Part shown: piece after piece, positions 1-6,742 of the stretch
How the letters are laid out: each line of letters begins with the position of its first letter
Numbering within the stretch: the stretch's first letter is position 1
DNA from: Chitinophagaceae bacterium
Lineage (GTDB): Bacteria; Bacteroidota; Bacteroidia; Chitinophagales; Chitinophagaceae
Assembly (NCBI GenBank): GCA_025455245.1
Contig: JALOMX010000033.1
Location: 1 to 21,372, forward strand
Length of the DNA stretch: 21,372 nt
Direction of reading: 5' to 3'
The notes under the pieces: generated by a model
Told to the model about the DNA's origin: nothing
Databases searched by the model: none
Seen by the model: only the letters and a program-made list of their open reading frames with translations
Program-made: the position numbers and the translations under genes

Positions 1-1
1 G

Positions 2-352
2 CGCACTTTAAAAGAGGCCGGCATCAGAACCAAAAGCGGCATTATGCTCGGCCTTGGCGAAACAAAAGAAGAAGTGGTACAAACCATGGAGGACCTCAGG
101 TACTCACAGGTAGATGTTATTACCATTGGACAATACCTTCAACCAACCCGCAATCATTTGCCTGTTCATCGTTTTGTACACCCCGATGAATTTGCTGAAC
201 TGCGGGAAATAGGATACCAACTCGGTTTTGATTATGTGGAAAGCGGCCCGCTTGTACGCAGTTCTTACCGAAGCGAAAAACATGTTTTCCCCGGCTATGG
301 CCGAAGGGTTTGGGAGCAGGAAAAGGCTCCCCTTGCTGATGTAAAACGCTGA
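2..352 (+). CDS. lipA: Lipoyl synthase LipA, C-terminal part (5' end outside window)
   Basis: LipA is a cytosolic radical-SAM enzyme that inserts two sulfur atoms into protein-bound octanoyl groups to make the lipoyl cofactor of 2-oxoacid dehydrogenases and glycine cleavage H protein. Only the C-terminal third is present: reading frame 2 is open from the first base, and the protein continues through [14 protein letters not shown], the [18 protein letters not shown] stretch and the invariant C-terminal serine motif RSSY ([14 protein letters not shown]). The radical-SAM CxxxCxxC motif lies upstream of the window. A methionine at 44 is internal and is not the true start. The gene ends at a TGA and is followed by 45 nt of T-rich DNA and then the 398-442 palindrome, so it is probably a separate unit from the hydrogenase genes. 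Confidence 0.95.
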   Translation, partial: RTLKEAGIRTKSGIMLGLGETKEEVVQTMEDLRYSQVDVITIGQYLQPTRNHLPVHRFVHPDEFAELREIGYQLGFDYVESGPLVRSSYRSEKHVFPGYGRRVWEQEKAPLADVKR

Positions 353-397
353 TTACTTTCAGGGTTTTTCGTTTATTCATTCCTTTTTTTCAATAAG

Positions 398-442
398 ATT
401 CATCATGTATTTTTCTGATCAACAGAATGATACATGATGAAT
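398..442. promoter_or_regulatory. 45-nt near-palindrome between lipA and hoxE (operator or hairpin)
   Basis: A perfect 13-bp inverted repeat, ATTCATCATGTAT at 398-410 and ATACATGATGAAT at 430-442, encloses a second 5-bp pair (TTCTG 413-417, CAGAA 423-427) around a 5-nt loop. As RNA it would be 13 bp, a U-G pair, one mismatch, 5 bp and a small loop. No good T-run follows on the plus strand, so a simple lipA terminator is not clear-cut. TATTTTTC at 408-415, with TTTT 19 nt upstream, resembles a Bacteroidota promoter overlapping the left arm, which would make the dyad a possible operator for the hox genes. The ATG triplets at 434 and 437 lie inside the right arm. The dyad is seen directly; its function is inferred. 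Confidence 0.55.
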
Positions 443-523
443 GCTGCTTTTCTAAAAATGATTAACGTCATTGTTGAGGAATTTTCTCATAGCTACCTTG
501 TGCCCTCATTTTTAACTCTCTTT

Positions 524-1051
524 ATGAAAAGTTCTGTTGCCGGCGATTGGGTAACGCAACATGCAAAAGACCCCAGGGTAAAATTGGTGGCCGCCAAAAT
601 GAAAAAGGAAAACTACCGGCCCGATGCTCTCATTGAGATTTTGCATACCGCACAAAACGCTTTCGGGCACCTTCCACTTCCCATTTTACATTTCATTGGT
701 AAAGGACTAAAGCTTCCCGGCTCGAGGGTTTATTCTACCGTAACCTTTTACCATTTTTTTTCGCTTAAATCCAAAGGAGAACATACTTGTCTTGTTTGTA
801 CCGGCACCGCCTGCTACGTTAAAGGCGCACAGGCTATCCTGAATGAATTGGAGGATAAGCTTGGCCTGAAGATAGGCGAGGTAACCAAAGACAACAAACT
901 GGGGGTTCAGGCAGCCCGTTGCATAGGTGCATGTGGCCTTGCTCCCGCCGTTGTGCTCGATGATGAGGTTCACGGAAAAGTATTGCCTGCCGACGTGCTG
1001 GCTATGATTCACGAAAAAACGAATGCACATGAACAGGCAGGAACTGAATAA
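524..1051 (+). CDS. hoxE: NAD-linked [NiFe]-hydrogenase diaphorase subunit HoxE (NuoE-like)
   Basis: HoxE is the NuoE-like [2Fe-2S] subunit of the bidirectional NAD-linked hydrogenase, thought to help connect the diaphorase to electron carriers. With the start used here the protein is 175 residues. A helical N-terminal region (PDALIEILHTAQNAFGHL) precedes a thioredoxin-like [2Fe-2S] domain with C92 and C97 in CTGTAC and C133 and C137 in CIGAC, the Cx4C...Cx3C pattern of NuoE/HoxE. The frame is open back to ATG 434, but those extra 30 residues do not resemble HoxE and 434 falls inside a palindrome, so ATG 524 is preferred. A weak promoter-like TACCTTG lies at 494-500. The 3' end overlaps hoxF by about 20-30 nt. 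Family assignment is firm; the exact start is uncertain. Confidence 0.9.
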   Translation: MKSSVAGDWVTQHAKDPRVKLVAAKMKKENYRPDALIEILHTAQNAFGHLPLPILHFIGKGLKLPGSRVYSTVTFYHFFSLKSKGEHTCLVCTGTACYVKGAQAILNELEDKLGLKIGEVTKDNKLGVQAARCIGACGLAPAVVLDDEVHGKVLPADVLAMIHEKTNAHEQAGTE

Positions 1052-2690
1052 TTTCATTGAAAAGGAAAAAGAGAAATTGGCTGAAAAAGGCAGTAAAGCC
1101 CAAATCAGGGTTTGCTGTGGTGCAGGTTGCCTTTCATCGGGTGCCGAAGAACTAATGAATAGCCTTAAGGAAGAAATTAAAGCAGGAAATATTGATGCTG
1201 AAATCATTCCGACCGGATGCATGGGGCCATGCAATCAGGGGCCATTAGTGAAATTTGATCCCGGCAATACCATTTACCAAAAACTGGAAACCGGTGATGT
1301 GGCACCTTTATTGAATTCACACCTCCTGGAAAAAACACCGGTCACAGAAAAGTTGCTTTTTGCCGATTCAAGGGAAAACCCTTCGCTCAATGCCGATGAA
1401 GACCCATATTTTAAAAAGCAGTTGCGCATTGCGCTGAAAGATTGCGGTCACCTTGATCCTGAAAAAATAGAGGATTACCTTTTGCTCAATGGATATCAGG
1501 CATTGGACAAGGCACTGTTTGCCATGGCTCCTGAAGATGTGATTTCCGAAATTAAGCAAAGCCGTCTGCGGGGACGCGGAGGTGCAGGATATCCGACAGG
1601 GCTCAAATGGGAAAGCGTTTACCGGTATGTAAACGATCAGAAATATGTAATCTGCAATGGCGATGAAGGAGATCCCGGCGCATTCATGGACCGAAGCCTG
1701 CTGGAAGGAAATCCCCATCGCATACTCGAAGGCATGGCACTTGCAGCCTATGCCATTGGGGCTTCAAAAGGGTTTGCTTACATACGGGGCGAATATCCCC
1801 TGGCCATAAAACGCTTTGAGACAGCCATAAAACAGGCCCGCAAACTGGGTTTGCTTGGCAAAAATATCCTGGGCTCCGAATTTCATTTTGATGTAGAAGT
1901 AAGGATTGGTGCAGGAGCATTTGTATGCGGTGAAGAAACCGCCTTAATCGCCTCTATTGAGGGCAAAAAAGGTAATCCGCGTCCAAGGCCGCCCTACCCT
2001 GCCGAAGCCGGCCTTTGGGGAAAGCCCACCTTAATAAATAATGTGGAAACCTATGCCGCCATTGCGCCAATCATAAACAATGGTGGTGAATGGTACAGCG
2101 AAATAGGAACAGCAAAAAGCGCGGGCACCAAAGTTTTTGCCCTCGCAGGTAAAATAAACAATGCCGGGCTGATTGAAGTTCCCATGGGCACAACCCTGCG
2201 CGAAGTGGTGTATGATATTGGCGGCGGTATTCAGGGGGGAGGAAAATTCAAGGCTGCGCAAACGGGTGGTCCGTCAGGTGGTTGCATACCCGAAGAACAT
2301 CTTGATGTAAAGATGGATTATGAATCGCTGGTAAATCTTGGTTCCATCATGGGTTCCGGTGGACTGATTGTAATGGATGAAAGCAGCGATATGGTGGATG
2401 TGGCCCGGTACTTCATGGAGTTTTGCATGGATGAGAGCTGCGGTAAATGTGTACCCTGCAGAGTCGGCACCAAAATGATGCACGACCTGCTGCAAAAAAT
2501 TTGTCAGGATAATGCCACAAGGATTGATTTGGAAAGACTGGAAGAACTTGCTGAATATGTAAAAGAAACAAGCCTGTGCGGTCTCGGAAGTTCCGCTCCC
2601 AATCCTTTGCTGAGTACGCTGAGGCATTTCAGGGAGGAGTATGAAAACCGTGTTCGGGAAACCTCTCCAAAACATAATGTCGTCGATTAA
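1023..2690 (+). CDS. hoxF: NAD-linked [NiFe]-hydrogenase diaphorase subunit HoxF (NuoF-like, FMN/NADH site)
   Basis: HoxF carries the flavin and NAD(H) site of the HoxEFUYH enzyme (H2 + NAD+ <=> NADH + H+). The 555 residues begin with a thioredoxin-like [2Fe-2S] domain (residues about 25-100; C32, C36, C66, C70). A NuoF module follows, with the FMN/NADH glycine-rich loops GRGGAGYPTGLKW (about 184-196) and GAGAFVCGEETAL (about 297-308), an SLBB-like section, and the C-terminal [4Fe-4S] ligands C473, C476, C479 and C519 (ESCGKCVPC ... SLCGLG). The N-terminal 2Fe-2S fusion is normal for HoxF and for NADP-linked Hnd-type subunits. The start at 1023, or the second ATG at 1029, lies inside the end of hoxE, implying translational coupling. 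hoxU follows after 11 nt. Confidence 0.96.
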   Translation: MHMNRQELNNFIEKEKEKLAEKGSKAQIRVCCGAGCLSSGAEELMNSLKEEIKAGNIDAEIIPTGCMGPCNQGPLVKFDPGNTIYQKLETGDVAPLLNSHLLEKTPVTEKLLFADSRENPSLNADEDPYFKKQLRIALKDCGHLDPEKIEDYLLLNGYQALDKALFAMAPEDVISEIKQSRLRGRGGAGYPTGLKWESVYRYVNDQKYVICNGDEGDPGAFMDRSLLEGNPHRILEGMALAAYAIGASKGFAYIRGEYPLAIKRFETAIKQARKLGLLGKNILGSEFHFDVEVRIGAGAFVCGEETALIASIEGKKGNPRPRPPYPAEAGLWGKPTLINNVETYAAIAPIINNGGEWYSEIGTAKSAGTKVFALAGKINNAGLIEVPMGTTLREVVYDIGGGIQGGGKFKAAQTGGPSGGCIPEEHLDVKMDYESLVNLGSIMGSGGLIVMDESSDMVDVARYFMEFCMDESCGKCVPCRVGTKMMHDLLQKICQDNATRIDLERLEELAEYVKETSLCGLGSSAPNPLLSTLRHFREEYENRVRETSPKHNVVD

Positions 2691-2701
2691 AAAACTCCGT
2701 T

Positions 2702-3409
2702 ATGAACATTATTGAAATCAACATAAACGGCAATGCCATTAAAGCCGATGCGGGCCAAACTATTCTGGAGGTTTGCAGGCAAAACGATATTGAAATCCTC
2801 ACCATGTGCCATATGGACGGCATCAGCGATGTGGGCGCTTGCAGACTTTGCCTGGTGCAAATAGAAGGCAGTAACAAACTAATGCCTGCCTGTACCACCA
2901 AAGTGATGCCCAATATGGCTATTACCACTACCAACGAGCGCATAAAGAAGTACCAGAAAATAACCACCGAGCTGCTGCATGCTGAACGCAACCATACATG
3001 TGCTGTTTGCGTAGCCAACGGCCACTGCGAACTGCAGGACATGACGGCGAAACTGGAAATAACCCATATCCGTTACCCGCACCTCTTCCCCGACTGCGAC
3101 ATGGATACTTCGCACCCATGGTATATTATGGACCATAACCGCTGTATCATGTGTACACGTTGCGTGCGTGTTTGTAAAGAAGTGGAAGGCGCCCACAACT
3201 GGGATGTGATGGGCCGGGGACATGAAGTACGTATCATTTCAGATTACCATACACCCTGGGGCGAATCGGAAACCTGCACCTCCTGTGGTAAATGCCTGCA
3301 TGCGTGCCCTGTGGGTGCCATATGGCCTAAAGCCATTTCGCAGGGACAATTGGTTAAAAACCCGGGTATGATTAATGATCTGGTAGAAAAAAGAAAAATG
3401 AACCTGTAA
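2702..3409 (+). CDS. hoxU: NAD-linked [NiFe]-hydrogenase diaphorase subunit HoxU (NuoG N-terminal-like)
   Basis: HoxU is the Fe-S relay that passes electrons between HoxYH and HoxF. The 235 residues show the complete NuoG-type ligand set. The N-terminal plant-type [2Fe-2S] has C36-x10-C47-x2-C50-x13-C64. The His-ligated [4Fe-4S] has H98 with C100? or C103 and C109 in HTCAVCVANGHC. A ferredoxin-like pair has C148/C151/C154/C158 (CIMCTRCVRVC) and C192/C195/C198/C202 (CTSCGKCLHAC). Full length and ending normally at TAA, it lies 11 nt after hoxF. Its last 33 codons (3311-3409) are repeated in decayed form at 4029-4127, about 620 nt further on. In most hox clusters hoxY follows directly; here about 1.3 kb of inserted DNA separates them. 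Confidence 0.95.
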   Translation: MNIIEININGNAIKADAGQTILEVCRQNDIEILTMCHMDGISDVGACRLCLVQIEGSNKLMPACTTKVMPNMAITTTNERIKKYQKITTELLHAERNHTCAVCVANGHCELQDMTAKLEITHIRYPHLFPDCDMDTSHPWYIMDHNRCIMCTRCVRVCKEVEGAHNWDVMGRGHEVRIISDYHTPWGESETCTSCGKCLHACPVGAIWPKAISQGQLVKNPGMINDLVEKRKMNL

Positions 3410-3472
3410 TGGATATTAGTTCTAAAAAAATAAAAATTATCTGAATAAGGGTTAAACAAAAAAACATACTGC

Positions 3473-3964
3473 ATGAAATTCAAGGTTAAATCTTTTGCCG
3501 GATTCATTTTTTTGATGTTGGCGCTATTTTCTGTTTTATCCTGCAAAAAAGAATATCTGCCAGAATTTTATTTTAAATGCAAACTCAATGGGAAGGAATA
3601 CATCCCTGATAATTGTGCGAATTGCAGAAGAGCCATCGTTTTAGGCGATTCAGTTTTTATGCTTAATGCAAACAGGTATGTAGAGACCATTGCATTTGGA
3701 ATCCGCGATTATCCCATTAAACAAAAGACATACATGCTGAATGAGCAAAAATCTTATAATGCTATTTATGATAACACTATTGGTAATCCTCCGGATATTT
3801 TTAAAACAGACAGCCTTCACAAGGGGCAGATCACAATTACTATGCTTGATAAAGCCAATAGAATCATTGCGGGAACCTTTTCATTCCATGCCTTTAATGC
3901 AATACAAAATAAAAAAGTAATGATAACCGAAGGCAAATTCCGTTTAAAGTATGGGATATATTAG
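3473..3964 (+). CDS. Small putative lipoprotein of unknown function inside hox cluster
   Basis: This 163-residue protein has a type II (lipoprotein) signal: basic MKFKVK, a hydrophobic stretch (FAGFIFLMLALFSVL), then S-C at residue 24 followed by KKE, typical of Bacteroidota lipoproteins exported to the outer membrane. The mature part is hydrophilic and probably beta-rich, with a Cys pair in DNCANCRR (about 43-50) and a repeated-strand pattern ending in GKFRLKYGIY. It resembles the many small lipoproteins of this phylum in general style, but I do not recognise a specific family or function. The gene is more AT-rich than the hox genes around it. It starts 63 nt after hoxU and is flanked downstream by the hoxU-tail copy, so it belongs to the inserted segment and not to the ancestral hydrogenase operon. 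Confidence 0.8.
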   Translation: MKFKVKSFAGFIFLMLALFSVLSCKKEYLPEFYFKCKLNGKEYIPDNCANCRRAIVLGDSVFMLNANRYVETIAFGIRDYPIKQKTYMLNEQKSYNAIYDNTIGNPPDIFKTDSLHKGQITITMLDKANRIIAGTFSFHAFNAIQNKKVMITEGKFRLKYGIY

Positions 3965-4028
3965 TTCACAAGGATTACATAGCGATTTCAGTAAACTTCG
4001 TAATTATTTAATGATTAGATTTATTATT

Positions 4029-4127
4029 TATGGAGCCATCTGGCTTAAGGCAATTTTTAAAGGACAATTGGTTAAAAACACGGGTATGATTAATGATCTG
4101 GGAGAAAAACGTAAAATGCATTTGTAA
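4029..4127 (+). pseudogene. Decayed duplicate of the last 33 codons of hoxU
   Basis: This 99-nt stretch aligns without gaps to the end of hoxU (3311-3409). By hand count 80 of 99 bases match, including identical runs through GGACAATTGGTTAAAAAC and GGTATGATTAATGATCTG. In frame it reads YGAIWLKAIFKGQLVKNTGM INDLGEKRKMHL and then TAA, against VGAIWPKAISQGQLVKNPGM INDLVEKRKMNL in HoxU. Upstream of 4029 the similarity ends, so the ferredoxin motifs are absent and no functional protein is expected. Differences are both silent and amino-acid changing. The two copies form a direct repeat with a 718-nt period that brackets the first lipoprotein gene. It is best read as a recombination or insertion scar. 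Confidence 0.85.
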
Positions 4128-4137
4128 AAGGAAACTC

Positions 4138-4674
4138 ATGTCATCAGGAAACCAATATCAATTCTTTTTTTGTTGGCTAAAACCAATACAACACTTATTT
4201 GAAGATATAAGATTCAAGCCGCCTTTAAGCCTTGTTTCAGTAATTCTGAAAACTATTAAATATTTTACTGAATCATGCAGCAAGGTTTATAGGTTATCAG
4301 TTTTAATCAGCGCAGTTTTACTTGCATTTAGTATAACAGGTTGCAAAAAGAATAAAAGTGGTATTAATTGTGGGTGCGCTCCAGATAGTTACCAAAGTTT
4401 ATCTGATTCAGATGGCACATTATTCTTTATGAACAATCAGTACCAGCAAGCCTGGTTCATAGTGGTAGATTTTCCCAACAATGCTAAATGGCTATGTAAA
4501 ATCTGCAATATTGATAAAGGAAAAAATTTGATTAATAACATTAGCATTTCAGATACCATTTCAGTTAAAATATCAGGGCAATTAAAAAATTTCTGTCCCG
4601 ATGAATCAGTTGGAATAATTTCTGGAATTGCCGTTCCTTACCACATCATTATTGACTCACTAAAGGAAAATTAA
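4138..4674 (+). CDS. Second putative lipoprotein inside hox cluster, start doubtful
   Basis: The frame encodes an obvious lipoprotein signal (VYRLSVLISAVLLAFSITGC, followed by KKNKSG) and a mature part of about 110 residues with CGC near its start and a strand-rich body (QAWFIVVDFPNNAKWLCKICN). It is not similar to the first lipoprotein, and no family is recognised. The start is the problem: the lipobox Cys is at residue 69 from ATG 4138 and residue 84 from ATG 4093. No in-frame ATG, GTG or TTG lies near the signal peptide. ATG 4138 is preferred because AGGAAA precedes it, but it leaves an N-region of about 50 residues, unusual for a signal peptide. Loss of the original start during formation of the 4029-4127 scar is an alternative, making this a possible pseudogene. 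Confidence 0.6.
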   Translation: MSSGNQYQFFFCWLKPIQHLFEDIRFKPPLSLVSVILKTIKYFTESCSKVYRLSVLISAVLLAFSITGCKKNKSGINCGCAPDSYQSLSDSDGTLFFMNNQYQQAWFIVVDFPNNAKWLCKICNIDKGKNLINNISISDTISVKISGQLKNFCPDESVGIISGIAVPYHIIIDSLKEN

Positions 4675-4730
4675 ACTACACAATTAATAAGTAAATGACC
4701 GGATAGCACTCAACAAAATGATATTACAAA

Positions 4731-5273
4731 ATGAATAAAAAGAAAATAGCAACAGTATGGCTCGGCGGTTGCTCGGGTTGCCACATGAGTTTGCTCGATA
4801 TTGACGAACGCATACTGGACGTGGCCGCCCTTGCTGACATCGTAAAAAGCCCGGTGGTTGATGGCAAGGAAATGCCCGAAGTGGATGTGGCCATAGTGGA
4901 AGGCGCCATTACAAGCGATGAGCATTATGAGGAAATCCTTCATATTCGAAAACAGGCCAAAATCCTGATCGCATTGGGCGATTGTGCCATCCACAATAAT
5001 GTAACCGGACTTAGGAATTTCTTCAAGCTTCAGGAAGTATTTGATACAAGTTATAAAGAATCTCCAAGCAATGATGCAGATGGTGTAATGCCAGACGACC
5101 CGCTGCTGCTGAAGCTGAATGAAAAGGTAATTCCGTTGTCAGAAGTGGTAGATGTGGATTTTTTTATTAATGGATGCCCTCCCGATGCCGATTATATTTT
5201 TTACGTAATTTTCGAATACCTCAACGAAAGGATACCCCAACCCGGTGGCCACAAAAAAATTCAATATGGATAA
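4731..5273 (+). CDS. hoxY: [NiFe]-hydrogenase small subunit HoxY
   Basis: HoxY is the small subunit of the group 3d hydrogenase module and holds the proximal [4Fe-4S] cluster between the Ni-Fe site of HoxH and the HoxU relay. The 180-residue protein shows WLGGCSGCHMS at the N-terminus (C14, C17), GDCAIH (C85) and NGCPPDADYI (C149). These four cluster ligands are those expected for the short cytoplasmic small subunit; no Tat signal or medial/distal cluster domain is present. The ATG is preceded by AT-rich DNA after the second lipoprotein gene (56 nt gap). Its end overlaps the preferred hoxH start in ATGGATAA. Whether it is still transcribed from the hoxE promoter through the insertion or has its own promoter cannot be told from sequence. 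Confidence 0.95.
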   Translation: MNKKKIATVWLGGCSGCHMSLLDIDERILDVAALADIVKSPVVDGKEMPEVDVAIVEGAITSDEHYEEILHIRKQAKILIALGDCAIHNNVTGLRNFFKLQEVFDTSYKESPSNDADGVMPDDPLLLKLNEKVIPLSEVVDVDFFINGCPPDADYIFYVIFEYLNERIPQPGGHKKIQYG

Positions 5274-6696
5274 GAAGAAGATCATCATATCGCCTGTTAC
5301 ACGCATTGAAGGCCATGCCAAAATCTCCATCGACCTCGATGAATATGGCTATGTATCGGATGCGCATTTTCATGTGGATGAGTTCCGCGGGTTTGAAAAA
5401 TTCTGCGAAGGACGTTTATACACCGAAATGCCGGTAATTACTCCGCGTATTTGTGGTATATGTCCTGTAAGCCATACCATCACGAGTGTAAAAGCCTGCG
5501 AAATGATTCAGGGAATACAGCCCACTTACACCGGAAATCTTTTGCGAAGGCTGATGTTGCTCGGACAAAATGTTTCATCGCATGCTTTATCGTTTTTCCA
5601 CCTGTCTGCGCCGGATATGCTTCTTGGCTTTGATGCAGATCCCGCCAAAAGAAACATAATCGGACTGGCACAATCAAACCCGGATATTGCACGCAGGGGC
5701 ATCAGGCTGCGGCAGTTTGGTCAGGAAATAAGCGAGCGCATTACAGGAGAAAAGATTCACTCCAAAGGTATTGTACCGGGCGGCATGGCTGTACCCCTGA
5801 CTAAAGAAAATAAAAAGTATTTATTGGGGTGGATTCATGAAGCCACCGAAACTACCCTCATGGCGCTCGATATCCTGAAAATATTCATTCAGACAAATCA
5901 GGATATGGTAAACAGCTTTGCAACTTCTCCTACCATGTATCTTGGCACCGTTGGCCCCAATGGCGAACACGAATTATATGATGGAAAACTTAGATTTGTG
6001 GATGAAGAAGGCACCATACTTCAGGATCAGTTGTCGCCCAAAAAATACCTTGATTTTATTGCAGAAAGGTCGGTAGGATTTTCTTACCTTAAGTATCCCT
6101 ATTACAAACCACTTGGTATTGAAAAAGGTATCTACAGGGTTGGCCCGCTTGCAAGATTGAATGTTGCCACCAAAATGAAAACAACCAAGGCACAACACGA
6201 ATTCGATATTTTTAAACGTCTTGGTAAGGGAAAACCGGTGCATGGAACATTCTATTTCCACTTTGCACGCCTGATTGAAACCCTTGCAAGTATTGAAGAA
6301 ATATCGCATGTGCTGCATGATGACGAAGTGACATCACACCACCTGAAGCACAACGGATATTGGAACTATGATGAAGGAATAGGATGCGCCGAAGCGCCAA
6401 GAGGCACTTTGTTTCACCATTACAAAACAGACAAGGGCGGCAAACTTACCAATGTAAACCTGCTGATTGCCACGGGGCAAAACAACCCATCGATGAACCG
6501 TTCGGTGCTTGATGTGGCAAGGCAGTATGTAAAGGGCCCCGACATAAAAGAAGGAATGCTCAATCGTGTTGAATCGGCTATCAGGTGTTACGATCCATGT
6601 TTGTCATGTTCTACCCATGCCATGGGAAAAATGCCTATGAAAATTGAGGTAAAAGACGCCAACGGAAAAATAGTAAAACAATTGGTGAGGGAATAA
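5266..6696 (+). CDS. hoxH: [NiFe]-hydrogenase large (catalytic) subunit HoxH
   Basis: HoxH binds the Ni-Fe(CN)2CO centre that splits or makes H2. From ATG 5266 it is 476 residues ([20 protein letters not shown]). The L1 motif [10 protein letters not shown] supplies C63 and C66, and the L2 motif [10 protein letters not shown] supplies C445 and C448, so all four metal-binding cysteines are present. After the L2 motif comes a 24-residue tail starting MGKMP, the C-terminal extension normally removed by a HoxW-type protease once nickel is inserted; no such protease or hyp maturation gene is in the window. An ATG at 5245 gives seven more residues, but 5266 overlaps the hoxY stop as ATGGATAA and starts at the conserved N-terminus. 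The motifs and the HoxEFUY partners place it in group 3d. Confidence 0.96.
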   Translation: MDKKKIIISPVTRIEGHAKISIDLDEYGYVSDAHFHVDEFRGFEKFCEGRLYTEMPVITPRICGICPVSHTITSVKACEMIQGIQPTYTGNLLRRLMLLGQNVSSHALSFFHLSAPDMLLGFDADPAKRNIIGLAQSNPDIARRGIRLRQFGQEISERITGEKIHSKGIVPGGMAVPLTKENKKYLLGWIHEATETTLMALDILKIFIQTNQDMVNSFATSPTMYLGTVGPNGEHELYDGKLRFVDEEGTILQDQLSPKKYLDFIAERSVGFSYLKYPYYKPLGIEKGIYRVGPLARLNVATKMKTTKAQHEFDIFKRLGKGKPVHGTFYFHFARLIETLASIEEISHVLHDDEVTSHHLKHNGYWNYDEGIGCAEAPRGTLFHHYKTDKGGKLTNVNLLIATGQNNPSMNRSVLDVARQYVKGPDIKEGMLNRVESAIRCYDPCLSCSTHAMGKMPMKIEVKDANGKIVKQLVRE

Positions 6697-6742
6697 TCCT
6701 GCAAAATTGAAAAATCAGATTCACATTTAAAAGGATATGTTT

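Noticed and set aside
434..523. N-terminal extension of HoxE from ATG 434
   Set aside because: The residues are not HoxE-like and the ATG lies inside a palindrome; ATG 524 gives a normal HoxE length. It is kept only as an alternative start.
1368..2675. Long antisense frames across hoxF and other genes
   Set aside because: They are shadows of strongly conserved coding sequence, with no family resemblance or start context.
3473..4674. The two hox-cluster lipoproteins as a tandem duplication of each other
   Set aside because: Apart from signal peptides and C-K-K starts, their sequences do not align. Only the hoxU tail is duplicated.
6697..6742. Terminator between hoxH and the L,D-transpeptidase
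   Set aside because: No stem of useful length was found in the 46-nt gap; only short AT-rich matches.
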